The position numbers and the translations under genes are program-made. This document shows, piece after piece, positions 17,804-26,844 of a stretch of DNA of 64,000 bases. Position 1 is the stretch's first letter; every line of letters begins with the position of its first letter. The notes under the pieces are model-generated. The model made no database searches. It was not told the DNA's origin and saw only the letters and a list, made by a program, of their open reading frames with translations. This DNA comes from Pseudomonas citrullilanati (GTDB lineage Bacteria; Pseudomonadota; Gammaproteobacteria; Pseudomonadales; Pseudomonadaceae), in the NCBI RefSeq assembly GCF_030580855.1, contig NZ_JAUQOP010000013.1:1-64000 (forward strand), in the 5' to 3' direction.

Positions 17804-17895
17804 CTGTGGGAGTGAGCTTGCTCACGATCGCGTCGTGTCAGTCGCCCGCGATGGTGGCGGCAAGGCCTTCATCGCGAGCAAGCTCGCTCCCACAG
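17804..17895. repeat. REP inverted pair between mtlE and mtlF
   Basis: CTGTGGGAGTGAGCTTGCTCAC (from 17804) faces GCGAGCAAGCTCGCTCCCACAG (to 17895). It sits between the binding-protein gene and the first permease gene, the position occupied by the REP element in the E. coli malE-malF gap, where it protects upstream mRNA from 3' decay. Confidence 0.85.
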
Positions 17896-17917
17896 GAAGC
17901 AAGAGCAGGTAGCCCGG

Positions 17918-19228
17918 TTACTTGGGATACCCGGCGCGCTTCATCTCGCGCTCAGTGGTCGACTGCGCGGCGGTCAGCGCCTGGTCCACGCTTTGCTGGC
18001 CGGTCAGGGCGCCGGAGAAGAACTTGCCGACCTGGGTGCCGATCGCCTGGAACTCGGGAATGGTCACCAACTGGATGCCGATGTAAGGCACGGGCTTGAG
18101 GGTCGGCGCTTTCGGGTCGGCGACTTTCAGCGATTCCAGCGTCACCTTGGCAAACGGTGCCGCCTTCATGTATTCGTCGCTGTAGGTCGAGGCGCGGGTG
18201 CCGGGCGGCACGTTGGCGATGCCGTCGGTCTTGGCGACCAGTTGCCCGTATTCCTTGGACGTCGCCCAGCTGGTGAAGACCTTGGCCGCGTCCTTGGCCT
18301 TGGAACTGGTCGGGATCGCCAGCGACCAGGAGTACATCCACGACGTGCCCTTGTCGGTTTTTTCATGGGGGGCGAAGGTGAAGCCAACGTGGTCGGCGAC
18401 CTTGCTCTGGGTCTTGTCGGTCACGAACGAGCCGGCGACGCTGGCGTCGACCCAGATCGCGCACTTGCCGCTGTTGAACAGCGCCAGGTTTTCGTTGAAA
18501 CCGTTGCTGGAGGCGCCCGGCGGGCCGGATTTCTTCATGTTGTCGACGTAGAAGTTCAGCGCGTCTTTCCATTCCGGGCCATTGAATTCAGGCTGCCACT
18601 TCTCGTCGAACCAGCGCGCGCCGAAGCCGTTGGCCAGGGTGGTGATCAGGGCCATGTTTTCGCCCCAACCGGCCTTGCCCCGCAGGCACAGGCCGTATTG
18701 TTCCTTGGACTTGTCGGTGAGCTTCTCGGCAAATTCACCGATCTGGGTCCAGGTCGGGTGTTCGGGCATGGTCAGCCCGGCATCCTTGAACAGGTCGGTG
18801 CGGTAGTAGGTGATCGAGCTTTCGGCGTAGAACGGCAGGGCGTACAACGAGCCCTTGACGGACAAGCCGTCACGCACGGAAGGGAAGACGTCGTCCAGGT
18901 CGTAGGACGCCGGCAGGTCCTTCATCGGCTCCAGCCAGCCCTTGGCGCCCCAGAGTGCGGCTTCGTACATGCCGATGGTCAACACGTCGAACTGGCCACC
19001 CTGGGTGGCGATGTCGGTGGTCAGGCGCTGGCGCAGGACGTTTTCTTCGAGCACCACCCAATTCAACTGGATATCCGGGTGCTCGGCCTCGAAGGTCTTC
19101 GACAGCTTTTGCATGCGGATCATGTCGCTGTTGTTGACGGTGGCAATGGTGAGGGTCTGTGCGCCGAAACTGACGCTGCTGAGGGTCATGCAGGTGGAGA
19201 CAAGCAGAGCTTTAACCGAAGGTTTCAT
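17918..19228 (-). CDS. mtlE: periplasmic polyol-binding protein MtlE
   Basis: 436 residues. A signal peptide (MKPSVKALLVSTCMTLSSVSFG, cleavage before AQTLTIA) is followed by a family 1 solute-binding protein of the MalE/UgpB type. Landmarks include FEAEHPDIQLNWVVLEEN, FDVLTIGMYEA and ALPFYAESSITYYRTDLF. It delivers mannitol, sorbitol and arabitol to MtlFGK. First gene of the operon; ATG 19228 has AAGGAG six bases upstream. Expression is expected to need MtlR, encoded just upstream in the same direction. Confidence 0.95.
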   Translation of the reverse strand: MKPSVKALLVSTCMTLSSVSFGAQTLTIATVNNSDMIRMQKLSKTFEAEHPDIQLNWVVLEENVLRQRLTTDIATQGGQFDVLTIGMYEAALWGAKGWLEPMKDLPASYDLDDVFPSVRDGLSVKGSLYALPFYAESSITYYRTDLFKDAGLTMPEHPTWTQIGEFAEKLTDKSKEQYGLCLRGKAGWGENMALITTLANGFGARWFDEKWQPEFNGPEWKDALNFYVDNMKKSGPPGASSNGFNENLALFNSGKCAIWVDASVAGSFVTDKTQSKVADHVGFTFAPHEKTDKGTSWMYSWSLAIPTSSKAKDAAKVFTSWATSKEYGQLVAKTDGIANVPPGTRASTYSDEYMKAAPFAKVTLESLKVADPKAPTLKPVPYIGIQLVTIPEFQAIGTQVGKFFSGALTGQQSVDQALTAAQSTTEREMKRAGYPK

Positions 19229-19312
19229 CGCGCACTCCTTTTCCGCGCCAGGGGCTGCAGAAGGACAGTTATTGTTGTTGTGTCTTCCGGATGAAGGGAA
19301 GAATGTGCGCTG

Positions 19313-19341
19313 ATTACAGCCCGCCAGGGACGGCCTGACAA
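19313..19341 (-). promoter_or_regulatory. candidate mtlE promoter
   Basis: On the minus strand TTGTCA (19336-19341), a 17-base spacer and TGTAAT (19313-19318). The spacing is ideal, and the mtlE ATG lies about 80 bases further on. Confidence 0.6.
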
Positions 19342-19351
19342 ATCATCCGTC

Positions 19352-19378
19352 GCACTTGTGCTGATACTTTTTTGCACT
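19352..19378 (-). promoter_or_regulatory. candidate MtlR binding site (direct repeat)
   Basis: GCACT occurs at 19352-19356 and 19374-19378, 22 bases apart (two helical turns), with an A/T run between. The repeat ends ten bases upstream of the -35 box, as expected for an AraC-type activator. This region resembles the operator described for the P. fluorescens mannitol promoter. Confidence 0.5.
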
Positions 19379-19407
19379 AGAGGAGACGGCGCGCGGGGAA
19401 ATTTGTC

Positions 19408-19530
19408 TGTGGCGAGGGGATTTATCCCCGCTGGGGCGCGCAGCGGCCCCTGTGTCAGTCAGACGTACTGCGATTGCAAATGCATAAGGGGCTGCTGCGC
19501 AGCCCGACGGGGATAAATCCCCTCGCCACA
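19408..19530. repeat. long inverted repeat between mtlR and mtlE (REP family with GGGATTTATCCCC)
   Basis: TGTGGCGAGGGGATTTATCCCC at 19408 is mirrored by GGGGATAAATCCCCTCGCCACA ending at 19530. The inner flanks (GGGGCGCGCAGCGGCCCC versus GGGCTGCTGCGCAGCCC) also pair partly. This is the third REP family in the window; it separates mtlR from the mtlE promoter. Confidence 0.85.
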
Positions 19531-19555
19531 AGATTGGGTGGCGCCCGAGAAGGGC

Positions 19556-20461
19556 TCAGCCCTGGTTCTGCTCGGTCAACCGCTGCACCGCCAGGCGCCG
19601 GTAGTGGGACGGGGTCATGCCCTTGAGTTGCTGGAAGCGCCGGTTGAAGTTGGAAATGTTGTTGAAACCCGATTCGAAACACACGTCCGTCACCGGCTTG
19701 TCACCGTCGGCCAGCAATTCGCAGGATTTGCTGATGCGCAGGCGATTGACGAATTCGATGAAGCAGCGGCCGGTGGCCTGCTTGAACACACGGCTGAAAT
19801 ACGTCGGTTTCATGCCCAGGTGCTCGGCGACTTCTTCCAGGGACAGCTCACGGGCGTAATGGGCGAAGATGTAGTCGACCGCGCGGTTGGTGCGGTCGAT
19901 GCTGTGTTCGTCCGCCGGCTGCGACGCCGTGGCGCCGGAAAGCAACTGGTAGTCGTCGGTACTGGCCAGCAGCTCCATCAGGATGAAGAAGTGCCCCAGG
20001 CGGCTCATGCCCTGGGCATCGGCGATGCGCTGCATCAGGATCATGGCCTGGCGGATGGTGCGCTTGCAGCGAAACTCGATGCCGTACTGGGCCCGTTCCA
20101 GCAAGGGGGCGACGGTCTTGAGTTCGGCGAAGACCTGATGGCCGCTTTCGAACAGCTCGTCGGTGAAGTTCACCAGCATGTCGCGCTTGGGCACCACTTC
20201 GTCCTCGGCCACCTGGCTGATCCAGTTGTGGGGCAGGTTGGGGCCGGTGAGAAACAGCGACTGCGGATAGAAGTTGCCGATGTAGTCGCCGATGAACACC
20301 TTGCCGGAACTGGCGACGATCAGGTGCAGCTCGTATTCCTTGTGGAAATGCCAGCGCACCAGCGGACACGGGAAACCGTGCTGGCGGTAGATGATGGACA
20401 GCCCGTTATGGTCATCCATCAACTCATAGGAAGGGTCGGTGACTCTCGCTGTTCGGGTCAT
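19556..20461 (-). CDS. mtlR: AraC/XylS-family activator MtlR
   Basis: 301 residues. The N-terminal sensing half has a cupin-like WHFHKEYELHLIV segment; the C-terminal 100 residues hold two helix-turn-helix motifs (SLEEVAEHLGMKPTYFSRVFKQ and VTDVCFESGFNNISNFNRRF across about 205-285), ending with the conserved GMTPSHYRR. It activates mtlEFGKDYZ in response to mannitol, sorbitol or arabitol. Same strand as and upstream of the operon it controls. The start ATG 20461 has only a weak CAGG; an internal start is possible. Confidence 0.93.
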   Translation of the reverse strand: MTRTARVTDPSYELMDDHNGLSIIYRQHGFPCPLVRWHFHKEYELHLIVASSGKVFIGDYIGNFYPQSLFLTGPNLPHNWISQVAEDEVVPKRDMLVNFTDELFESGHQVFAELKTVAPLLERAQYGIEFRCKRTIRQAMILMQRIADAQGMSRLGHFFILMELLASTDDYQLLSGATASQPADEHSIDRTNRAVDYIFAHYARELSLEEVAEHLGMKPTYFSRVFKQATGRCFIEFVNRLRISKSCELLADGDKPVTDVCFESGFNNISNFNRRFQQLKGMTPSHYRRLAVQRLTEQNQG

Positions 20462-20543
20462 GGGCCTGGCGCTTTTGTTGTTATCGCCGCTGGATAATGC
20501 CCCCTTCGCCGGATGGGTGCCAGCCCGGAACCAGGATTGCGCC

Positions 20544-21836
20544 TCAGCGATTGCGATTTTTTTCCTCGATCCACTGGGCCATGTACTGGGTGCTCTTGTG
20601 CTGGTGATGACGCAACATGCTGCCGGTGAAATTGTCCCGGCGTCGTTGCGCCAGTTGCGCGCGGCAGGTCTCGATGCTGTCGATCAGGGCCGGGCCGTGT
20701 ACCTGCTTGCGATAGCGCGCCTGCAACAGGGCAAAACCGGCATCGCGGGCCTGTGTCCAGCGTGCCTGGTCGCTGTACAACTGCACCGCGGCACTGGCGA
20801 TGGCTTCGGCGCTGTGGGCGATCGCGCCGGGCCAGGGGCATTCGCCCTGCATGGCCTCGGCACCGATGGGCGTGGTCACGTTCGGCGTGCCGCAGAGCAT
20901 GGCGTCGATCAATTTGCCCTTGATCCCCGCGCCGAAGCGCAGGGGGGCCAGGCAGATGCGGGCGGCGGACATCACCTGCAAGGCGTCTTCGGCCCAGTTC
21001 ATGATGTGGAAGCCCTGCGCCGGATTGTGCAGGGCGGCGGCCTTGGGCGGCGTGTAGGCGCCATACAGGTGCAGTTGCGCGGTGGGCAGTTGTTGACGGA
21101 TCAACGGCCAGACGGCGTTTTTCATCCAGAGCACCGCATCCCAGTTCGGCGCATGGCGGAAGTTGCCAATGCTGAGGAAATGCGCCCGCTCTTCGAACGG
21201 CACGGGCGCTGCGCCAGGCAGGTCGAGCATCAGCGGGCACCAGTGCAGCAGGTCGCGAGGCAGCTTGAAGTGCTCCACCAGCAACTGGATCTCCACCTCG
21301 GAGATCATCAGGTTGAGGTCGCAGCGGTACAAGGCGGCGATTTCCCGCCTGGCCAGGTCGGTGTCGGCCATCCGCTCGAACTCTTCGCGCAGGGCCGGGG
21401 CGAACAGGTCGCCGAAGTCCTGGGACGCGTCGTCGGCCTTCAGGCGATCCTTCAGGCGCTGCTGGCGAGCGTGGCGCAGGCTTTGCAGGTCGGACGTCTC
21501 CAATACCCGCAGGGCGTTGGGGCAGTGCTTTTCGACCCGCCAGCCGAATTGCTCCTCCATCATGAACTGGTCGAACAGGACGATATCCGGCGCCAGTTCG
21601 CTGATGAACGTGTCGAAACTGGCGCTATTGAGTTCGATCGGCACTTCGCGGATGCCCAGGGCGGCCAGGTCGGCACGCTGCTCGCCGAAGCCGGCGGGGC
21701 TGCTGAAGGTGATGTCCCAGCCTTGGTCGAGGAAGGTCTCTAGGATCTGCATGACGTGCCCGCTGGCCGCCGATGAGCGCGGCTCGGGCCAGACATAGCC
21801 GATGACCAGGACCTGGGTGGCGGTGGGGTGTCGCAT
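20544..21836 (-). CDS. glycosyltransferase of GT-B fold (group 1/GT4-like)
   Basis: 430 residues. The N-terminal Rossmann half starts VLVIGYVWPEPRSSAASGHVMQIL, a GT-B donor-side fold with Gly-rich turn; the C-terminal half has LSIGNFRHAPNWDAVLWM and the acceptor/nucleotide-sugar region ICLAPLRFGAGIKGKLIDAMLCGTPNV across about 305-335. This last segment, with an E/D replaced by GxKxK, is typical of GT4-like enzymes. No membrane segment. The sugar and acceptor are unknown. It ends 82 bases before mtlR in the same orientation but has no obvious functional link; ATG 21836 has AAGGAAG 11 bases upstream. Confidence 0.8.
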   Translation of the reverse strand: MRHPTATQVLVIGYVWPEPRSSAASGHVMQILETFLDQGWDITFSSPAGFGEQRADLAALGIREVPIELNSASFDTFISELAPDIVLFDQFMMEEQFGWRVEKHCPNALRVLETSDLQSLRHARQQRLKDRLKADDASQDFGDLFAPALREEFERMADTDLARREIAALYRCDLNLMISEVEIQLLVEHFKLPRDLLHWCPLMLDLPGAAPVPFEERAHFLSIGNFRHAPNWDAVLWMKNAVWPLIRQQLPTAQLHLYGAYTPPKAAALHNPAQGFHIMNWAEDALQVMSAARICLAPLRFGAGIKGKLIDAMLCGTPNVTTPIGAEAMQGECPWPGAIAHSAEAIASAAVQLYSDQARWTQARDAGFALLQARYRKQVHGPALIDSIETCRAQLAQRRRDNFTGSMLRHHQHKSTQYMAQWIEEKNRNR

Positions 21837-21914
21837 GGGCGGGCGCTTCCTTGGATCGAACTCAGGCGCCGTCGGCGCGCGGGGCGCCGATAGTGACCAA
21901 GAATGCGCCCGGGC

Positions 21915-22286
21915 TCAAGAAAGAATGCCCTGGACTTTGTCGCGCAACTGATCGATGGAAAACGGCTTGCCGATGACGGCCATGCCTTCGGGCACGTCGA
22001 TGCTCTCGGCGTAGCCACTGGCAAACAGGATCGCCAGCCCCGGGCGCACCAGCCGGGCCTGCTTGGCCAGTTCCCGGCCGTCCATCACCGGCAGGCCGAC
22101 ATCCGTCATCATCAGGGCGATGGGCTGCTGGTCGTTGTGCAGGAATTCCAGCGCCTGATCGCAGCCATCCGCCTCCAGCACCTGGTATTCCAGCTCTTCC
22201 AGCACGTCGACGATCAGCATCCGCACGATGTCATCGTCCTCGACGACCAGAATGGTGGGTGCAGCGGCGGAAACGGGGGTGGACAT
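21915..22286 (-). CDS. single-domain response regulator
   Basis: 123 residues, receiver domain only. It has the acidic pair in ILVVEDDDIVR, the phospho-acceptor Asp in MMTDVGLPVMDG, the Thr/Ser position in ILFASGY and Lys in VIGKPF. ATG 22286 (MSTPVSAAAPTILVV) is chosen with GAG ten bases upstream; frames up to 22385 extend into the divergent promoter region. It points away from the large hybrid kinase at 22547 and is the obvious stand-alone phosphoryl carrier of that block, like CheY-type or DivK-type shuttles. No output domain. Confidence 0.85.
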   Translation of the reverse strand: MSTPVSAAAPTILVVEDDDIVRMLIVDVLEELEYQVLEADGCDQALEFLHNDQQPIALMMTDVGLPVMDGRELAKQARLVRPGLAILFASGYAESIDVPEGMAVIGKPFSIDQLRDKVQGILS

Positions 22287-22376
22287 ATTCGGCATTCTCG
22301 AAAAGGGGGGCGGGAGGGGCGTCAATTGGATTCGCCTCATGCATGAGTAAGTGGCGAGGTGGCACAAGTTCCCGGA

Positions 22377-22405
22377 CTTGTACAAGAAAGGATCTATAGT
22401 ACAAG
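22377..22405 (+). promoter_or_regulatory. GTACAAG repeats and RpoS-like -10 upstream of the hybrid kinase
   Basis: The palindrome CTTGTACAAG (22377-22386) and a second GTACAAG (22399-22405) lie in the divergent 22287-22546 gap; CTATAGT (22394-22400) resembles a sigma-S -10 (CTATACT). Tentative; nothing else was identified in this gap. Confidence 0.25.
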
Positions 22406-22546
22406 AGCTGACAAGGATAGTCGCTTCCTCGCTGCAAGGCAGAATGCTTGTGGGAATTGCGCCTTTGACTTGTCGGAAAATGTGGATCCAGCCGGTATTT
22501 TTCGGGCAAACTCCACGCTTTTCAACTGTCCACCAAGGCCTATTCC

Positions 22547-25500
22547 ATGACCCTTTCGTCTTCGGTCGACGAGCAGAGTTTTCGCAAGCTCCTGAGCCGC
22601 AATATCAGCCTGCCGCTGGGCATCGGCGCTCTCAGCGCAGTGTTCTTCGTGGTGCTGATCACCTATTTGCTGTCGGTGATCCAGTGGGTCGGACACACTG
22701 ACCGGGTGATCAACAATGCCAACGAGGCGATCAAGCTGAGCGTGGACCTGGAAACCGGCATGCGCGGTTTCCTGCTCAGCGGCGACGAGCATTTCCTCGA
22801 CCCTTACGAAGTGGCCAAGCCGCAGATCTCCGCCGCGCTGGAGACACTGCTGGAATTGACAGCCGACAACCCCATCCAGACCGACCGCCTGCACCGGGTC
22901 CAGGCGCTCCAGGCGGAGTGGTCCGGTTACGCCCAGAGCATGATCGACTTGCAACGCAGCAGCGGCGACTACCGGGGAGCGGTCAAGGCCGGGCGCGGCA
23001 AGCGCTTGACGGATGAAATCCGCAAGACCTTCGAGGACATCGTCGAGACCGAACAGCAGCTGCGCGCCGAACGCAATGAACGGGTGCGCACCACCACCGT
23101 CTGGAGCATTGCCCTGTACCTGTTGTTCGTCGCCGCGGTCAGTGGCTTGCTGGCCTACATCGGCCGCCGGGACTTGTTGGGGCTGTCCAACAGCTACAGC
23201 ACCAGCCTGAAAGTGCAGCAGGAAAGTGCCTTGCACCTGGAAAAACTCGCCTGGCTGCGCAATGGCCAGACCCAGTTGGCCGAGCAGGTGCTGGGGCAAC
23301 TGACGCTCAACCTGCTGGGGCGCAACATCCTGCAATTCTTTGCCCAGTACCTGGACACGGCCGTGGCGGCGATCTACGTCCGCGAGGAAAGCGGCTTGCT
23401 CAGGCGCGTCGCCACCTACGGCATGTCTCGCGAAGAAGAGGAGCAGCGCCAGGTCATCATCGCCGGTGAGGGCATCGCCGGCCAGGCGGTCCAGCAAGGG
23501 CGCCTGATCCGCCTCGACGATGTTCCCGACGAGTACCTGAAGGTCAGCTCCGGCCTGGGCGAGGGGTTGCCCAACAGCGTGCTGGTGGTGCCCACCAGCG
23601 ACGACGGGCGGATCAATGGCATCATCGAATTGGGCTTCCTGCGCCCGCTCCACGAACGTGACGTCGAGTTGCTGGAACGGGTGGCCGGCAATATCGGCAC
23701 TTCCATCGAGGCGGCGCGCTATCGCCAGCGCTTGCAGGAAGTGCTGGCCGAAACCCAGCAGTTGAACGAAGAGCTGCAAGTCCAGCAGGAAGAACTAAAG
23801 ACCGCCAACGAAGAACTGGAGGAGCAATCGCGCATCCTCAAGGAGTCCCAGGCGCACCTGGAGGCCCAGCAACAGGAGCTGGAGCAGACCAACGAGCAAT
23901 TGGCCGAGCAGCGCGACGCCATGGACCAGAAGAACAACGAACTGAACAAGGCCCAGGTCCAGTTGCGCGAGCGCGCCGAAGAGTTGCAGCGGTCGAGCAA
24001 GTACAAGTCCGAGTTCCTCGCCAATATGTCCCACGAGCTGCGCACGCCGCTCAACAGCTCGTTGATCCTGTCCAAGCTGCTGGCGGAGAACCCGCAGCAC
24101 AACCTGACGGAAGAACAGGTCAAGTTCGCCGAGTCGATCTACTCCGCCGGCAACGACCTGCTGAACCTGATCAACGACATTCTCGACATCTCCAAGGTCG
24201 AGGCCGGCAAACTCGAAGTGCGCCCGGAAAATACCAGCGTGCCGCGCCTGGTCGAAGGGTTGCGGGAGATGTTCAAGCCGCTGGCGGCGGACAAGGGCCT
24301 GGCGTTCGAGGTGCAGGTGCTGCCGGACGCACCGCCGATGCTGTACACCGACCGCCAGCGCCTGGAGCAGGTGATCAAGAACCTGTTGTCCAACGCGGTG
24401 AAGTTCACCGAACAGGGCATGGTGTCGCTTTCCGTGGCCGGTCAACCGGGGGCTGGCATTGCCTTCATCGTCCGCGATTCGGGCATCGGCATCGCGGCGG
24501 ACCAGCAGCAGATCATCTTCGAGGCCTTCCGCCAAGCGGACGGCACCACCAACCGGCGTTATGGCGGCACCGGCCTGGGCCTGTCGATTTCCCGGGACCT
24601 GGCGGCCATGTTGGGGGGCTCGATTTCCGTTTCCAGCGAACCGGGGCAGGGCAGCGTGTTCACCCTGGTCCTGCCGCAGCGGTATGTCGAGCCTGGGGAG
24701 CAGCCGGTCCAGCCGCGCACGTTCACCCCAACGGCCACGGCACCGACGCCCGTCACCCCCAAGCCCGTGCCGGCCACGCTGATTGCCGACGTGGAAGCGC
24801 CCATCGCCCAGTTCGCCGACGATCGGGACAAGGCGCCCTTCGACAGCCGTTGCATCCTGGTGATCGAGGACGAGCCCAAGTTCGCCCGGATCCTCTTCGA
24901 CCTGGCCCACGAGCTCGGCTACCAGTGCCTGGTGGCCCATGGTGCCGACGAAGGCTTCGACCTGGCATCGCAGCTCAGCCCCGACGCGATCCTCCTGGAC
25001 ATGCGCCTGCCGGACCATTCCGGCCTGACGGTGTTGCAGCGCCTCAAGGAACAGGCCGCCACCCGGCACATCCCGGTGCATGTGATTTCCGTCGAAGACC
25101 GCGTCGAAGCGGCGATGCACATGGGCGCCATCGGCTACGCGGTCAAGCCGACCACCCGCGAAGAGCTCAAGGACGTGTTCGCCCGCCTGGAAGCCAAGCT
25201 GACGCAAAAGGTCAAGCGGGTCCTGCTGGTGGAAGACGACGACCTGCAACGCGACAGCATTACCCGCCTGATCGGCGACGATGACATCGAGATCACCGCC
25301 GTCGGCCTGGCCCAGCAAGCCCTCGACCTGCTGCGCAGCAACGTCTACGACTGCATGATCATCGACCTCAAGCTGCCGGACATGCTCGGCAACGATCTGC
25401 TCAAGCGCATGTCCACCGAGGACATCTGTTCGTTCCCGCCGGTGATCGTCTACACCGGCCGCAACCTGACCCGCGACGAAGAAGCCGAGCTGCGCAAGTA

Positions 25501-26029
25501 TTCGCGCTCCATCATCATCAAGGGCGCTCGTTCGCCGGAGCGCCTGCTGGATGAGGTCACACTTTTTCTGCACAAAGTCGAATCGCGGTTGTCCCATGAG
25601 AGGCAGCGGATGCTCCAGACCGCCCGCAGCCGTGACAAGGTCTTCGAGGGCCGCAAGGTGTTGCTGGTGGACGACGATGTGCGCAACATCTTCGCCCTGA
25701 CCAGCGCCCTGGAGGCCAAGGGAGCGATCGTGGTCATTGGCCGCAACGGTCTTGAGGCGATCGAGCGACTGAATGAGGTCGACGACATCGACCTGGTGTT
25801 GATGGACGTGATGATGCCGGAAATGGACGGATTCGAAGCCACCGCGCTGATCCGCAAGGACCCACGCTGGCGCAAGTTGCCGATCATTGCCGTGACGGCC
25901 AAGGCCATGAAGGACGATCAGGAGCGCTGCCTGGCGGCGGGGTCCAACGATTACCTGGCCAAGCCGATCGATCTGGATCGTCTGTTCTCGCTGATTCGCG
26001 TGTGGTTGCCGAATATGGAAAGAATTTAG
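22547..26029 (+). CDS. hybrid sensor kinase: CHASE3-GAF-coiled coil-HisKA-HATPase-REC-REC-REC
   Basis: 1160 residues. TM1 (about 21-44), a periplasmic CHASE3-type helical domain (45-183) with the DLETGMRGFLLSGD signature, TM2 (about 187-207), a GAF domain (240-395), a Gln/Glu-rich coiled coil (395-485), HisKA with SHELRTPLN (phospho-His496), HATPase (N-box NLLSNAVKF, G-boxes DSGIGI and GTGLGLSI), then three receivers. REC1 has LLDMRLPDHSG (Asp818), REC2 MIIDLKLPDM, REC3 LMDVMMPEMDG with KPI. The build resembles large stress or biofilm phosphorelay kinases. Its stop overlaps the GTG start of cheR (TAGTG), so the five plus-strand signalling genes form one operon, divergent from the stand-alone receiver at 21915-22286. 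Confidence 0.93.
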   Translation: MTLSSSVDEQSFRKLLSRNISLPLGIGALSAVFFVVLITYLLSVIQWVGHTDRVINNANEAIKLSVDLETGMRGFLLSGDEHFLDPYEVAKPQISAALETLLELTADNPIQTDRLHRVQALQAEWSGYAQSMIDLQRSSGDYRGAVKAGRGKRLTDEIRKTFEDIVETEQQLRAERNERVRTTTVWSIALYLLFVAAVSGLLAYIGRRDLLGLSNSYSTSLKVQQESALHLEKLAWLRNGQTQLAEQVLGQLTLNLLGRNILQFFAQYLDTAVAAIYVREESGLLRRVATYGMSREEEEQRQVIIAGEGIAGQAVQQGRLIRLDDVPDEYLKVSSGLGEGLPNSVLVVPTSDDGRINGIIELGFLRPLHERDVELLERVAGNIGTSIEAARYRQRLQEVLAETQQLNEELQVQQEELKTANEELEEQSRILKESQAHLEAQQQELEQTNEQLAEQRDAMDQKNNELNKAQVQLRERAEELQRSSKYKSEFLANMSHELRTPLNSSLILSKLLAENPQHNLTEEQVKFAESIYSAGNDLLNLINDILDISKVEAGKLEVRPENTSVPRLVEGLREMFKPLAADKGLAFEVQVLPDAPPMLYTDRQRLEQVIKNLLSNAVKFTEQGMVSLSVAGQPGAGIAFIVRDSGIGIAADQQQIIFEAFRQADGTTNRRYGGTGLGLSISRDLAAMLGGSISVSSEPGQGSVFTLVLPQRYVEPGEQPVQPRTFTPTATAPTPVTPKPVPATLIADVEAPIAQFADDRDKAPFDSRCILVIEDEPKFARILFDLAHELGYQCLVAHGADEGFDLASQLSPDAILLDMRLPDHSGLTVLQRLKEQAATRHIPVHVISVEDRVEAAMHMGAIGYAVKPTTREELKDVFARLEAKLTQKVKRVLLVEDDDLQRDSITRLIGDDDIEITAVGLAQQALDLLRSNVYDCMIIDLKLPDMLGNDLLKRMSTEDICSFPPVIVYTGRNLTRDEEAELRKYSRSIIIKGARSPERLLDEVTLFLHKVESRLSHERQRMLQTARSRDKVFEGRKVLLVDDDVRNIFALTSALEAKGAIVVIGRNGLEAIERLNEVDDIDLVLMDVMMPEMDGFEATALIRKDPRWRKLPIIAVTAKAMKDDQERCLAAGSNDYLAKPIDLDRLFSLIRVWLPNMERI

Positions 26030-26844
26030 TGGAACGAGACTCCGACATTGAACTGCGGTTGTTGATCGACGCGATCTACTTCAAGTACAGCTACGATTTT
26101 CGCGATTATTCCGGCGCTTCCATCAAGCGCCGGGTCCACCATGCGCTCAGCCAGTTCGAATGCAAGACCATTTCGGCGTTGCAGGAGCGCGTGCTGCACG
26201 ACCCCGGGGCGTTCATGCAGTTGCTGCAACTGCTGACCATTCCCGTCAGCGAGATGTTTCGCGACCCCACGCATTTCCTGGCGATCCGCGAGGAAGTGGT
26301 GCCGCTGCTCAGGACCTATCCCTCGATCAAGATCTGGATCGCCGGGTGCAGCACGGGGGAGGAGGTCTATTCCATGGCGATCCTGCTGCGCGAGGAAGGC
26401 CTGCTGGACCGTACGCTCATCTATGCCACCGACATCAACCCGCGTTCGCTGGAAAAAGCCAAGCAAGGGATCTTTTCCTTGGAAAACGTGCGCGGCTATA
26501 CCCAGAATTACCAGCGCGCCGGGGGACGCCGGTCGTTTGCCGATTACTACACGGCGGCCTACGATTACGCGATGTTCGACAAGACCCTGTGCCAGAACGT
26601 GACCTTCGCCGACCACAGCCTGGCAACCGACAGCGTTTTTTCAGAAACTCAATTAATTTCTTGTCGTAACGTATTGATATATTTCAATAAAAAGTTGCAA
26701 GATCGCGCATTCGGATTGTTTCACGAGTCCCTTTGCCACCGTGGTTTCCTGGTCCTGGGCAGTAAGGAAACGCTGGATTTCTCGACCTATGGCAACGCAT
26801 TCGAGCCGTTGGTCAAACAGGAACGGATCTATCGCAAGTTATGA
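26029..26844 (+). CDS. CheR-type glutamate O-methyltransferase
   Basis: 271 residues with GTG at 26029 overlapping the previous stop codon by one base. The N-terminal helical CheR domain (about 10-75) precedes the SAM-binding domain with WIAGCSTGEEVYSMAI, YATDINPRSLEKAK and SCRNVLIYFNK, all standard CheR landmarks. In chemotaxis CheR methylates chemoreceptor glutamates with SAM; no receptor gene is in this window, so the target here may be a distant receptor, or a kinase of the same operon. Ends with an ATGA overlap with cheB. The stretch around 26635-26700 is locally AT-rich compared with its surroundings. Confidence 0.92.
   Translation: MERDSDIELRLLIDAIYFKYSYDFRDYSGASIKRRVHHALSQFECKTISALQERVLHDPGAFMQLLQLLTIPVSEMFRDPTHFLAIREEVVPLLRTYPSIKIWIAGCSTGEEVYSMAILLREEGLLDRTLIYATDINPRSLEKAKQGIFSLENVRGYTQNYQRAGGRRSFADYYTAAYDYAMFDKTLCQNVTFADHSLATDSVFSETQLISCRNVLIYFNKKLQDRAFGLFHESLCHRGFLVLGSKETLDFSTYGNAFEPLVKQERIYRKL

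Noticed and set aside
17766..17825. Longer N-terminus for MtlF
   Set aside because: The upstream start codon lies in the REP element and the added residues are not permease-like.
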